A stretch of DNA of 64,000 nt from DASXMR01 sp036495525 (GTDB lineage Bacteria > Actinomycetota > Actinomycetes > Streptosporangiales > Streptosporangiaceae): positions 1-64,000 of the forward strand of contig DASXMR010000013.1 of NCBI GenBank assembly GCA_036495525.1, given 5' to 3'. Positions 32,039 through 40,700 of the stretch are shown one piece after another (within the stretch, counting starts at the first letter, position 1; each line of letters begins with the position of its first letter). The position numbers and the translations under genes were made by a program. The notes below the pieces were generated by a model that ran no database searches, had not been told where the DNA came from, and saw only the letters and a list, made by a program, of their open reading frames with translations.

Positions 32039-33919
32039 GTGGAAAACGACAGTCGCGTGCCGCCGCTGTCGAGGCGGGTGCCGGGGACGAACGGGCGAAT
32101 CCCTCCGGACCGATCGGCACCAGCGTTGCCAGAGGCTTTGCTCGAACGCATGCGTGCAGCGATCGAGTCTGAACGCGAGCACGCAGCGAGCAGCAGGGAA
32201 CAAGGCAATTGCGCGGATCAGGCGCCGCTTCCGCACGCCGATTCTGACGAGCAGCGGGCGCTTGAGCAACCGCCCTCCGTAGCGGCTGGCACGGCCGGCG
32301 GCGCGGTCAGCTGGCGTGTGCGTAAGCACGTTCTCAGCAAGAAGTCAGCCAGGTCAGGAAGCCAGGACAGCAAGCATGGCGACGGGGCCAGGCGCGGTCC
32401 TGACCGCGAGTACGCACCGGCCAGCGAGGGTGAGGGCCATCTGCTGGCTGGCGGACCCGACGGCAGCCGCGAGGGCCGGCAGCGTGGCTCGGTGGCTGCG
32501 TCGGGTCTGGCTGGCCACCGACAGCAGGACCACCGCGGTCTGCCCGCCACTTCCGGCTTGCTGCGCCGCCGGGTGCCCGGCGGCAGCGGCTTTTCCGCCA
32601 AGCAGGCAGTGGCGGCACAGCCGGAGAAGACGGCGGAAGCCGCCGGCGACGTGACCGAGCCGATAGCCAAGGTGGTTGCGGCAGGCCTGAGCGATGCTGG
32701 CGCCGGGCCGGCCGGCCAGCCGAGCGACTTGCCGCAGCCGCGTGCGGCGCTCACGCTGTCCGTGATCGCGCCCAGCCGGGACAAGCCCGGCCGCAAGCCT
32801 GCTCGTCAGAAGTCGCCCGACACCCTCGCCCGCCCGGCCGGCCCGGCCGAGGTCAGGCCGCGGCTGAGCAAGACCGTGACCGGGTCCCCTGAGCCTCGGC
32901 AAGCCAGCGAGCCATCCGCCGGCACCGACCGCGCCGCCGCAGGTACCGCTGCCGACGCGGGTCAGGCAAGGACCCGTCCGGCGGCCGCTGAGCGTTCGCC
33001 GGGCGCGGCTCGTGCTCGTTCCTCAGCGGGAGCGTCCGGGCGCTGGTACCGGCTGGCGGGCCTGGTCGCGGCAGTGCTGATCCTGGTGCTCGGCGGGGCG
33101 CTTGTTTACCGGCAGATGGCCGCGACAGCCACGAGCCAGGCGGCAGGTGGCCAGACCGCCAAGGCCGGGACCGCTCCGGCGAGGCTTCGGGCTCAGGTGG
33201 CAGCCTGGGTGATCAGCCAGGTCAGCCCTAGCACCCGGATCTCTTGCGACCCGGTCATGTGCGGAGCACTCGTGGTCAGCGGAGTCCGTCCCGCTGACCT
33301 GGTGGAGCTCGGCTCAGGGTCGGCCAATAGCCCGCTGAGCTCGGACGTGGTGATCGCCACCGCGGCGCTGCGTACCGAACTGGGGAACCGCCTCGGTTCG
33401 GTCTACGCGCCAGGGATCCTCGCTAGCTTCGGGTCCGGCAGCGGCCAGATCGACGTGCGGGTCATAGCCAAGCACGGGGCGGCCGCTTACCTTGCCGCGC
33501 TCAAGGCGGACGTGACGGCCCGCAAGTCCTCGGCCAGCACGCTGCTGGAAAGCCCCAGGATCACTCTGTCCGGCACCGCGCGCAGTCAGCTCACGGCCGG
33601 GGAGGTCGACACCCGGCTGCAGCTCGCGATCTCAGGGCTGGCCACCTCGCATCCGGTGTACATCGTGTCGTTCGCGGATTCCGGACCTGATGCGAGCCGG
33701 GGGATGCCACTTCGCGCCGTCGACCTGGCCCAGTCCGCGACAGCCAGGACGTTCAGCGGCACGCTTGCCCGGTCAATGCTGGCCATCCTGCGGGGACCGG
33801 GCCTGCAGTACCGTCCGGCCAGCGCGGCGACGGCTTCGGTTGGCGGACGCGCGGTGCTGCGGATCTTGTTCGCTGCCCCGAGCCCGCTCGGGCTGCTCGA
33901 CCCGGCGGGGGCTCGCTAA
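32039..33919 (+). CDS. Single-span membrane protein with long disordered cytoplasmic arm
   Basis: Protein of 626 residues. GTG 32039 is chosen because GAGGGGG ends 8 nt upstream. Residues 1-335 are rich in Arg, Ser, Pro, Ala and Gly with no folded pattern apart from a short helix near 35-50 (A-L-P-E-A-L-L-E-R-M-R-A-A-I-E-S-E-R). One transmembrane helix lies at about 338-358. The extracytoplasmic domain (about 380-625) has two Cys in S-C-D-P-V-M-C and an alternating alpha/beta pattern. It diverges from the exopolysaccharide operon and may share its regulation. It could be a scaffold or signal-transducing protein, but no known family was recognised. Confidence 0.55.
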   Translation: MENDSRVPPLSRRVPGTNGRIPPDRSAPALPEALLERMRAAIESEREHAASSREQGNCADQAPLPHADSDEQRALEQPPSVAAGTAGGAVSWRVRKHVLSKKSARSGSQDSKHGDGARRGPDREYAPASEGEGHLLAGGPDGSREGRQRGSVAASGLAGHRQQDHRGLPATSGLLRRRVPGGSGFSAKQAVAAQPEKTAEAAGDVTEPIAKVVAAGLSDAGAGPAGQPSDLPQPRAALTLSVIAPSRDKPGRKPARQKSPDTLARPAGPAEVRPRLSKTVTGSPEPRQASEPSAGTDRAAAGTAADAGQARTRPAAAERSPGAARARSSAGASGRWYRLAGLVAAVLILVLGGALVYRQMAATATSQAAGGQTAKAGTAPARLRAQVAAWVISQVSPSTRISCDPVMCGALVVSGVRPADLVELGSGSANSPLSSDVVIATAALRTELGNRLGSVYAPGILASFGSGSGQIDVRVIAKHGAAAYLAALKADVTARKSSASTLLESPRITLSGTARSQLTAGEVDTRLQLAISGLATSHPVYIVSFADSGPDASRGMPLRAVDLAQSATARTFSGTLARSMLAILRGPGLQYRPASAATASVGGRAVLRILFAAPSPLGLLDPAGAR

Positions 33920-33959
33920 GGCAGGCGGGCCGAACCTCCGGCCAGGCAAGGCGAGCCTT

Positions 33960-35360
33960 TCAGCCGGCCCAGTGCTGGCCCTGGGCGGTGTCGGTGACAG
34001 TCAGGCCGCGGCCCGCCAGCTCGGCGCGGAGCTGGTCCGCGGTGGCATAATCCTGGCGCTGCCGCGCGGCGGCGCGGTCAGCCAGCATTTGCTGTTCCTC
34101 AGCGGTTAGCGTGCGCCTGACCGCGGGACGGCCAATGTCGCGGGTCAGGTCGAGCGCGAGCGCCTGATCGGCGTGCGCGAACGTCTCGAACTTTGAGCCA
34201 GGCGGGATCTCGCCGTCCTTCTCCAGCTCGCGCAGCGAGCGCAGCGCGGCCGGAGTGTCGAGATCGTCGTCCAGCGCGCCGGTGATCGCCGCGTTGTAGT
34301 CGGCGCACATCGGCTTGCTCGGGAAGTCCGCCCACTCGGCGACCCGGTCACGCCAGCGCCGCAGCGTGCGGTCGGCCGCCTCCAGGGTGTCCCAGGTCAG
34401 GTTCACCTGCTGCCGGTAGCGATGCTCGAGCAGGGCGAAACGCAGCGCCAGCGGGTCGAGCCCGCGCGCGGCAAGGTCACCGAGCAGCACCACGTTGCCG
34501 GTGGACTTGGCCATCTTGCGGCCGTCGAACAGCAGGTGCTCGCCGTGCACCCAGTGCCTGACCACCTCGTGCCCGGTGATGGACTCCGACTGCGCCCGCT
34601 CGTCCTCGTGATGCGGGAAACGCAGGTCGATGCCGCCTGTGTGGATGTCGATCGTCTCGCCGAGGTAGTGCAGCGACATGGCGGAGCACTCGATGTGCCA
34701 GCCCGGGAAGCCAGTACCCCACGGCGCTGGCCAGGTCAGCTCCCTGCTCGCCGGGGCAGCTTTCCACAGCGCCCAGTCGGCGTGGAAGCGCTTGCCGGCC
34801 GTGACCTCGCCGTCCGAGCGGTAGCCGGGCCGCAGGTCGGTCAGCCGGTTGCCGGAGATCTCGCCGTAGCCAGGAAACGAGGTGGCGTCGAAGTACACCG
34901 AGCCGTCGCCGGCCGGGTACGCGTGGCCGCCATCGATCAGGGCGCCGATCATGTCAGTCATCAGGCCGACCGACTCGCTGGCACGCGGCGTGAAGTCCGG
35001 CGGCCTGATGTTCAGCGCCGAGCAGTCGGCGCGGAACGTGTCCTCGTAGTGCCTGGCGAGGTCGAGCGCGGTCTTTCCCTCAGCTCTGGCCTGGGCCAGC
35101 ACCTTGTCCTCGGCCTCGGCGTCGCCGTCGGCGTCGCCGGCCAGGTGGCCGACGTCGGTGATGTTCATGCACAGCAGCACGGTCAGGCGGTGCCGCTGCG
35201 CGTTCCGGCAGATCAGGTCCGACAGCAGGTACGTCCGCAGGTTCCCGACGTGCGCGTAGCGGTAGACCGTCGGGCCGCAGGCGTAGATCCGCAGCAGCCC
35301 GGCGCTGGCCGGGGTGATGTCGGTGACCTGCCGGAGCCTGGTGTCGTACAGCCGGAACAT
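33960..35360 (-). CDS. cysS: Cysteinyl-tRNA synthetase, second type
   Basis: Class I aminoacyl-tRNA synthetase of 466 residues. Nucleotide-binding signature C-G-P-T-V-Y-R-Y-A-H-V-G-N replaces the usual HIGH with HVGN, and K-M-A-K-S replaces KMSKS. Likely zinc ligands are present: the Cys of A-C-G-P-T, the Cys of H-I-E-C-S-A-M, and His/Glu of F-P-H-H-E-D-E. This also separates it from MshC, which is related but shorter. The start M-F-R-L-Y-D-T-R fits the family; longer frames to 35831 lack homology. Actinomycetes normally carry a standard cysS near ispF/ispD, so this may be an additional synthetase. It stands alone between convergent and divergent neighbours. Confidence 0.85.
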   Translation of the reverse strand: MFRLYDTRLRQVTDITPASAGLLRIYACGPTVYRYAHVGNLRTYLLSDLICRNAQRHRLTVLLCMNITDVGHLAGDADGDAEAEDKVLAQARAEGKTALDLARHYEDTFRADCSALNIRPPDFTPRASESVGLMTDMIGALIDGGHAYPAGDGSVYFDATSFPGYGEISGNRLTDLRPGYRSDGEVTAGKRFHADWALWKAAPASRELTWPAPWGTGFPGWHIECSAMSLHYLGETIDIHTGGIDLRFPHHEDERAQSESITGHEVVRHWVHGEHLLFDGRKMAKSTGNVVLLGDLAARGLDPLALRFALLEHRYRQQVNLTWDTLEAADRTLRRWRDRVAEWADFPSKPMCADYNAAITGALDDDLDTPAALRSLRELEKDGEIPPGSKFETFAHADQALALDLTRDIGRPAVRRTLTAEEQQMLADRAAARQRQDYATADQLRAELAGRGLTVTDTAQGQHWAG

Positions 35361-35529
35361 GCGCTCCAGCCTAGTGCGGCGGAGCCGGGCGGCCGGGTCA
35401 CGCTCGCAGGGCTGCCAGGACTGGCCGGCGGCCGGGCGGCGCGCGCGCCCGGCGTGCCGGGGCATGCTGGCTATGCGCGGCCGGCCATGCGGAGCCCGGC
35501 GGCGCTGCGCCTGCGCGGGAGGCCTGCTG

Positions 35530-36261
35530 ATGCACCTGACACCCAGGGAAAAGAACCGGCTGGAGATCTTCACCGCGGCCGAGCTAGCCAGGCGGCGGCT
35601 GGCCAGGGGCCGCCCGCTGAACGTGCCCGAGTCGATCGCGCTGATCAGCGATGAGGTACTGGAGCTGGCCTGGGATGGCGCGAGCCTCGCCGATGTCATC
35701 GCCGGGGCGCGGTCCGTGCTCGGCCCGGCCGACGTCATGGACGGCGTGCGCGAGGCGGTCAGGCACCTGGAGATCGACGCGCTGTTCCCGAGCGGCACCG
35801 CGCTGGTCGCCGTCGACGACCCGATCGGCACGCCGACTGCCGCTCAGGCGGCCGCCGGGCCTGGGGCCGTGCTGGCATCCGGCGGCACCAGGACGCTGAA
35901 CGCCGGCCGCCGTGCCGTCGACCTGGACGTCGAGAACACCGGCGCGGAGACCGTGTTCGTCTCCTCGCACTACCACTTTTTCGAATGCAACCCGGCGCTG
36001 GAGTTCGACCGGTCAGCCGCGCTCGGCATGCGGCTCGACATAGCGGCCGGCAGCGCGGTGCGCTGGCTGGTCGGCGAGCGCCGCCGGGTGCGCCTGGTCG
36101 AGCTGGGCGGCGCGGGCGTCGCGTACGGGTTCCGCGGGCTGGTGCAGGGCGCGGCCGGCCGTGCCGGGCCCGCAGCGGAGCCGGACGCCGCTGCCGGGCG
36201 GGCCGGGCCGGGCGCTGAGCAGCGCAGCAGCACCGCGCCGGAGGAGGGCGACCGTGGCTGA
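35530..36261 (+). CDS. ureAB: Fused urease gamma-beta subunit (UreA-UreB)
   Basis: Fusion of urease gamma and beta subunits, 243 residues. Residues 1-100 are UreA-like (M-H-L-T-P-R-E-K-N-R-L-E-I-F-T-A-A-E-L-A; A-L-I-S-D-E-V-L-E near 37; V-M-D-G-V near 72). Residues 115-210 are UreB-like (V-S-S-H-Y-H-F-F-E-C-N-P-A-L-E-F-D-R; A-L-G-M-R-L-D-I-A-A-G). A 30-residue Ala/Gly/Pro tail follows. GGGAGG lies 7 nt before the ATG. The stop overlaps the ureC GTG by 8 nt. Fused ureAB occurs in some actinomycetes as a second urease locus. No ureD, E, F or G genes are within the window. Confidence 0.82.
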   Translation: MHLTPREKNRLEIFTAAELARRRLARGRPLNVPESIALISDEVLELAWDGASLADVIAGARSVLGPADVMDGVREAVRHLEIDALFPSGTALVAVDDPIGTPTAAQAAAGPGAVLASGGTRTLNAGRRAVDLDVENTGAETVFVSSHYHFFECNPALEFDRSAALGMRLDIAAGSAVRWLVGERRRVRLVELGGAGVAYGFRGLVQGAAGRAGPAAEPDAAAGRAGPGAEQRSSTAPEEGDRG

Positions 36262-37993
36262 GATCGGCCGCGGCGAGTACGCCGGGCTCTACGGTCCGGC
36301 CGCCGGTGACCGGCTGCGGCTGGCCGACACCGGCCTGGTCGTGCGCATCGAGGCGGATGACACCAGCTACGGGGACGAGGTGCTCGGCGGCTGCGGGAAG
36401 ACGCTGCGCGACGGCATGCTGGCCACCAGCAGGCCAGCCGCGGCCAGCAGGCTCGACATGCTGATCAGCAATGTCGTGCTCATCGACCCGGTGCTCGGCG
36501 TGCGCAAGACGAGCATTGGCATCAAGGACGGGCGGATCGCCGGGGTGGCCCGGGCCGGCAACCCGGACGTGGTCGACGACGTCACGCTGGTCATCGACTC
36601 GCACACGGCGCTGATCCCCGGCGAGGGGCTGATCGCGACGCCGGGGACGATCGACTCGCACGTGCACCTGTCCTCGCCCGCGCTGATCGACGTCGCGCTG
36701 TCGGCTGGCGTGACGACGCTGATCGGGATGGGCCTCGGCGGGGTCTGGGACGTCGGCGTCAACCCTGAGCGCAACCTCGCCCGGATGATCGACGCCTGGC
36801 GGGACGTGCCGCTGAACGTCGGCTTCCTGGCGCGCGGCAGCGCCAGTCATCCGGGGCTGCTGGAACGTGCGGCGCAGGCCGGGGCGGCCGGGTTCAAGGT
36901 GCACGAGGACTTCGGCGCCTACCCGGCGATCATCGACACCTGCCTGTCGGTCGCGCGGCAGGCTGACCTGCCGGTGGCCTTGCACACCGACACCCTGAAC
37001 GAGGCCGGCCTGCTCGCCGACACGGTCGCCGCGATCGGCGGGCGGACCGTGCACGCCTACCACATCGAGGGCAGCGGCGGCGGGCATCCCCGGCTGCTGG
37101 AACTGGTCAGCGAGCCGGGCGTGATCGGCTCGTCGACCACGCCCACGATCGCGTTCGGCGTCAATACGCTCGCTGAGCTGATGCCGATGGCGATGACCGT
37201 GCACCGGATGAGCGGCCTGGTGGACTCCGACCTGGCGGTGACCCGCAGCCGGGTCAGGCAGGCGACCGTCGAGGCGGAGAACTTCCTGCACGACCTCGGC
37301 GCGATCCCGATCATGAACTCCGACTCGATGGGCATGGGCCGGATCGGGGAGCTGGTCCGGCGCGCCTGGCAGCTGGCGAGCCGGAGGCTGGCAGCGGGCG
37401 ATGGTGACGCCGCCGGCGCCGGCCCGAAGGGCACGGGCAACAACAGGGAGAACGAGGAATCGGGGGCTGGCCCGGCGGACAACGAGCGAGTGCTGCGTTA
37501 CCTGGCCAAGCTGACGATCAACCCGGCGCTGACCCACGGGCTGGCCGACCACGTCGGCTCGCTGGAGCCCGGCAAGCTCGCCGATGTGGTGCTGTGGCAG
37601 CCCGCGCTGTTCGGCGCCAAGCCTGAGCTGGTGGTCAAGGCGGGGTTCGTGGCGTGGGGGGCGAGCGGCGACGGCGCCGGGTCCACCCGGCTTGGGCAGC
37701 CGCGTGGCTACCGCTCGTTCTTCGGCGGCATGGGCGACGCGCCGGCCGCCCTCAGCGTCGTGTTCGCCTCGGCCGCTGCGCTGGCCGCCGGGCTGCCTGG
37801 CCGCCATCCGGGGCGGCAGTTCGCCGCGGTCAGCGGGGCCAGCACGGTCAGCCGGGCTGACCTGCGGCACAACCCTGCCGTGCCGCGGGTGCAGGTGCCG
37901 CTTGACGGCTCTGCGGTGCTGGTCGACGGCAGGGCGGTGCGGGTGGCGCCGGCCTCCAGGGTGCCGCTAGGCCAGCTTTATCACCTGGCCTAG
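36254..37993 (+). CDS. ureC: Divergent urease alpha subunit (UreC) without flap Cys
   Basis: Urease alpha-like protein of 579 residues (usual about 570). Start GTG 36254 follows GAGGAGGG. Nickel ligands are conserved by motif: H136 and H138 (D-S-H-V-H), the Lys to be carbamylated K215 (G-F-K-V-H-E-D-F-G), H217, H244 (A-L-H-T-D-T-L-N-E), H270 (Y-H-I-E-G) and D357 (N-S-D-S-M-G-M-G). The mobile-flap segment, normally M-V-C-H-H, reads M-T-V-H-R (V316, H317, R318), so the flap Cys is Val. An insertion of about 20 residues near 380-400 is Gly/Asn/Asp-rich. Nickel site intact, catalysis uncertain. Accessory genes must come from elsewhere. Confidence 0.8.
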   Translation: MAEIGRGEYAGLYGPAAGDRLRLADTGLVVRIEADDTSYGDEVLGGCGKTLRDGMLATSRPAAASRLDMLISNVVLIDPVLGVRKTSIGIKDGRIAGVARAGNPDVVDDVTLVIDSHTALIPGEGLIATPGTIDSHVHLSSPALIDVALSAGVTTLIGMGLGGVWDVGVNPERNLARMIDAWRDVPLNVGFLARGSASHPGLLERAAQAGAAGFKVHEDFGAYPAIIDTCLSVARQADLPVALHTDTLNEAGLLADTVAAIGGRTVHAYHIEGSGGGHPRLLELVSEPGVIGSSTTPTIAFGVNTLAELMPMAMTVHRMSGLVDSDLAVTRSRVRQATVEAENFLHDLGAIPIMNSDSMGMGRIGELVRRAWQLASRRLAAGDGDAAGAGPKGTGNNRENEESGAGPADNERVLRYLAKLTINPALTHGLADHVGSLEPGKLADVVLWQPALFGAKPELVVKAGFVAWGASGDGAGSTRLGQPRGYRSFFGGMGDAPAALSVVFASAAALAAGLPGRHPGRQFAAVSGASTVSRADLRHNPAVPRVQVPLDGSAVLVDGRAVRVAPASRVPLGQLYHLA

Positions 37994-38009
37994 GGTTTGT
38001 CGGCGGCCG

Positions 38010-39155
38010 TCAGTCCAGTGCGGCGAGCCTCCTTGCCGCCGCGGCGACCCGCTCGTCGGTGGCGGTCATGGCAACCCGGATATGCCGGGACCCGGACGGG
38101 CCGTAGAACTCGCCGGGAGCGATCAGGATGCCTGCCTCGGCCAGCTTGCGCACCGACTGCCAGCAGTCCAGGTCCGGGTGCGACGCCCACAGGTACAGCC
38201 CCGCCTCGGAGTGCGAGACCTGCCAGCCCGCCAGCTCAAGGGCCGGCCGCAGCGCCTCCCGCCTCGCGGCGTAACGTGCCCGCTGCGCCTCAGCGTGCGC
38301 GTCGTCGCTCAGCGCGGCGGTCATCGCCGCCTGGACCGGCGCCGGGACCATGAGACCCGCCTGCTTGCGCACGGCGAGCAGCGCGGCGACGAGGTCGGGG
38401 TCGCCGGTCACGAACCCGCACCGGTAGCCGGCCAGGCTTGACCGCTTCGACAGTGAGTGCACGGCGAGCAGCCCGGCGTGTGACCCGTCGCAGGCCGCCG
38501 GGTGCAGCACCGACAGCGGGCTCGCCTCGAAGCCCAGCGGCAGGTAGCACTCGTCGCTGGCGATCACCGCGCCTCGCTCGCGCGCCCAGCGGACGGTCTT
38601 GCGCAGGTGCTCGGGCGGCAGCACCTGGCCGGTCGGGTTCGACGGCGAGTTGATCCAGGCCATGCGGACGGGCCGGGGCCCGAGCGCGACCAGCGAGTCA
38701 GCGGCGATCCCGGTGGCGCCGGCCAGCCGCGCGCCGATGTCATAAGTCGGGTAGGCCAGCTGGGGGTAGGCGATCACGTCACCTGGCCCGCAGCCAAGCA
38801 CTGTCGGCAGGCTCGAGATCAGCTCCTTGCTGCCGATCACCGGGAGCACGGCCTCCGGGCTGACACTGACCTCGTGGCAGCGCGCCAGCCAGCCAGCTGC
38901 TGCCTCGCGCAGCGCGGCGGTCCCGCCGGTCTGCGGGTAGCCAGGTGAGTCAGCCGCGTCAGCCAGCGCGGAGCGGATCAGCTCGGGAACCGGGTCAACC
39001 GGGGTGCCAACCGACAGGTCGACGATCCCGTCCGGGTGAGCGGCGGCTAGCGTCCTGGCCACCTTGAGCGCGTCCCACGGGAACGCGGGCAGCCGGGCGG
39101 CCAGCGTGCGCTCGGCAGCCGGCTGGCCTGGACCGCGCGGGCCAGCCGGCGCCAC
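38010..39155 (-). CDS. dapC: N-succinyldiaminopimelate aminotransferase (actinobacterial DapC)
   Basis: Class I PLP aminotransferase of 381 residues for the lysine/diaminopimelate pathway. N-terminal L-P-A-F-P-W-D-A-L and D-L-S-V-G-T-P-V-D-P-V-P are typical of actinobacterial DapC. S-P-S-N-P-T-G, S-D-E-C-Y and the Schiff-base Lys in H-S-L-S-K-R-S-S-L-A-G-Y-R follow in order. GTG 39155 is chosen because the conserved N-terminus begins shortly after it; it lies 11 nt past the fdxA stop, an arrangement also found in mycobacteria. The longer frame to 39548 is antisense to, or overlaps, fdxA. Converges on ureC with a 16-bp gap. Confidence 0.85.
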   Translation of the reverse strand: MAPAGPRGPGQPAAERTLAARLPAFPWDALKVARTLAAAHPDGIVDLSVGTPVDPVPELIRSALADAADSPGYPQTGGTAALREAAAGWLARCHEVSVSPEAVLPVIGSKELISSLPTVLGCGPGDVIAYPQLAYPTYDIGARLAGATGIAADSLVALGPRPVRMAWINSPSNPTGQVLPPEHLRKTVRWARERGAVIASDECYLPLGFEASPLSVLHPAACDGSHAGLLAVHSLSKRSSLAGYRCGFVTGDPDLVAALLAVRKQAGLMVPAPVQAAMTAALSDDAHAEAQRARYAARREALRPALELAGWQVSHSEAGLYLWASHPDLDCWQSVRKLAEAGILIAPGEFYGPSGSRHIRVAMTATDERVAAAARRLAALD

Positions 39156-39166
39156 TGCCGGGCTGC

Positions 39167-39493
39167 TCAGTGCTCGGTCTCCTGTGGCGGCAGCGCTGCG
39201 ACGATCGGGTGATCGGTGTTGAGCTTGCCCGTCTTGGAGGCACCGCCGGGCGAGCCGAGCTCGCTGAAGAAGTCGACGTTGACCCGGTAATAGTCCTTCC
39301 ACTGGTCCGGCACGTCGTCCTCGTAGAAGATCGCCTCGACCGGGCAGACCGGTTCGCAAGCGCCGCAGTCCACGCACTCGTCGGGGTGGATATAGAGCAT
39401 CCGCTCGCCCTCGTAGATGCAGTCGACCGGGCACTCTTCGATGCAAGCCCGGTCGAGCACATCGACGCAGGGCTGCGCGATGATGTAGGTCAC
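39167..39493 (-). CDS. fdxA: Seven-iron ferredoxin FdxA
   Basis: Low-potential 3Fe-4S/4Fe-4S ferredoxin of 108 residues. Cys pattern: C-V-D-V-L-D-R-A-C-I-E-E-C-P near the N-terminus (3Fe-4S plus the Cys donated to the second cluster) and C-V-D-C-G-A-C-E-P-V-C-P (4Fe-4S). The C-terminal extension with W-K-D-Y-Y-R-V-N-V-D-F-F is typical of the actinobacterial FdxA/FdxC type. It is an electron donor for cytochromes P450 and other redox enzymes. First gene of the fdxA-dapC pair. Confidence 0.92.
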   Translation of the reverse strand: MTYIIAQPCVDVLDRACIEECPVDCIYEGERMLYIHPDECVDCGACEPVCPVEAIFYEDDVPDQWKDYYRVNVDFFSELGSPGGASKTGKLNTDHPIVAALPPQETEH

Positions 39494-39687
39494 GTCGCAA
39501 CTCCTCTTCCGTGCGCCCTAGGCGCGCCTGCTCGCGGCACAAGCCCAAGTATCGCGGATCGCACTCGCGCCGCGTGCCGCGGCGGGCCGGCAGCGCTCGC
39601 CAGCCAGGCCGCGGGATGGCAGGTTATCAGCCAGCAGCAGACGGCCAAGCTGAACCAGGCAGCAGGCGGCGTGAGCTCACCCGGTGC

Positions 39688-40539
39688 TCAGCCGACCACG
39701 ACCGTGCCCGGCGGGGCAGGCGCGTGGTGCTGAGAGTCCTGCCTGACCCAGCCCTGTGTCCCGTGCGCTGCTGTCCACTGATAACCCAGGTAGCGGACCT
39801 CGCGGATGCCGTAGACGCCAGCATGCGACACCAGCCAGGCGGCCAGCGCCCAGCCGTCGCTGCCGTTCGCGCTGACCCGCATCGTGGGATCGGCCGCGCT
39901 GCGCACCGTCACCGGCCCGAAGGCCTTGGTCAGCTGCCGCGCGGCCGCCGCCAGCTGGATCTTGGCGTCCGCACCGTCGAACCAGCACCAGACCGCGCGC
40001 GGCGCGCTCCCGGTGAACGCGCTGGTCAGCGCCGAGGCAAGCTGGGTGTACTGCCGGTATGCCTGGCCGTCGGCGCTGCGCTGCACCGCCTGCGCCGCCT
40101 TGTAAACCGGGATCCGCTGGTAGGAGGGCACGCTGACCAGCGCCGCGAAGAACTTGGTGGTCGCGTACACCGGGTCTTCCAGCTGCCTGGTGGTGCCCCA
40201 GCCCTCCGACGGCCGCTGCTGGAAGACCCCGACCGAGTCAAGGTCCCCATAGTCAAGGTTGCGCAGCTTGGACTCCTGCAGCGCGGTGGCATAGGCGACG
40301 GTCACCGCGTGCCTCGGCATGGACTGATGCCGTGCCACCCCGGCGATGGTCGCGGCGATGCGGGCCTGGCCGGTGCCCAGCGACAGCACCTCGCCGCCCG
40401 CTTGCGCCTTGCAGAAACTGCCGCTGGGCAGCAGTGGTGACGACCCGTTCTGGATTGCCGCGTATGAGCCGACACCCGCGACGATGAGGGCAAGCACCGC
40501 CGCGCCGGTCAGCGTGCGGCGCCGGCTTGATGTCGGCAC
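39688..40539 (-). CDS. Exported lysozyme-fold (SLT-like) protein
   Basis: Protein of 283 residues with a short basic N-terminus and a membrane-anchor or signal helix (about 10-30). Residues 55-150 resemble an SLT/lysozyme-like fold: A-Y-A-T-A-L-Q-E-S-K-L-R-N-L carries a candidate catalytic Glu, followed by S-V-G-V-F-Q-Q-R-P-S-E-G-W-G. The C-terminal part (about 200-283) holds H-A-G-V-Y-G-I-R-E-V-R-Y-L-G and two Trp. Similar proteins are widespread in actinomycetes and unnamed. It probably acts on peptidoglycan outside the membrane; this is inference from the E-S and F-Q-Q motifs. Confidence 0.6.
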   Translation of the reverse strand: MPTSSRRRTLTGAAVLALIVAGVGSYAAIQNGSSPLLPSGSFCKAQAGGEVLSLGTGQARIAATIAGVARHQSMPRHAVTVAYATALQESKLRNLDYGDLDSVGVFQQRPSEGWGTTRQLEDPVYATTKFFAALVSVPSYQRIPVYKAAQAVQRSADGQAYRQYTQLASALTSAFTGSAPRAVWCWFDGADAKIQLAAAARQLTKAFGPVTVRSAADPTMRVSANGSDGWALAAWLVSHAGVYGIREVRYLGYQWTAAHGTQGWVRQDSQHHAPAPPGTVVVG

Positions 40540-40587
40540 GTATCAGAAGTTACCCGCTGCCAGCCGCGGACGGGGCCAGGACGAGCG

Positions 40588-40614
40588 GCGGCCGGCTCGC
40601 CGGACGCCGGCCGC
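40588..40614 (-). terminator. Hairpin downstream of the folP2-like gene
   Basis: GCGGCCGGC (40588-40596) pairs perfectly with GCCGGCCGC (40606-40614) over a 9-nt loop. It lies in the 161-bp gap between the folP2-like stop and the next minus-strand start, within a run of further GC inverted repeats. No U-tract is present. Confidence 0.4.
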
Positions 40615-40700
40615 GGCACGCGGCCGGCCGTCAGCCAGCCCGGCCGGCAGATGACAGGATAGCGCCCGGCAGGCACGCTGGACCGGGGCTGCCGGGCAGC

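Noticed and set aside
35361..35831. Extended start of cysS at 35831
   Set aside because: The added region covers the 5' part of ureAB on the other strand and does not resemble a synthetase; the conserved start is M-F-R-L-Y-D-T-R.
35759..37870. 703-codon minus-strand open frame over ureAB/ureC
   Set aside because: Exactly antisense to the urease genes, no recognisable domain, Arg/His/Pro-rich shadow composition.
39156..39548. Extended start of dapC at 39548
   Set aside because: The frame runs through fdxA on the same strand in a different phase; the DapC N-terminus begins just before 39155.
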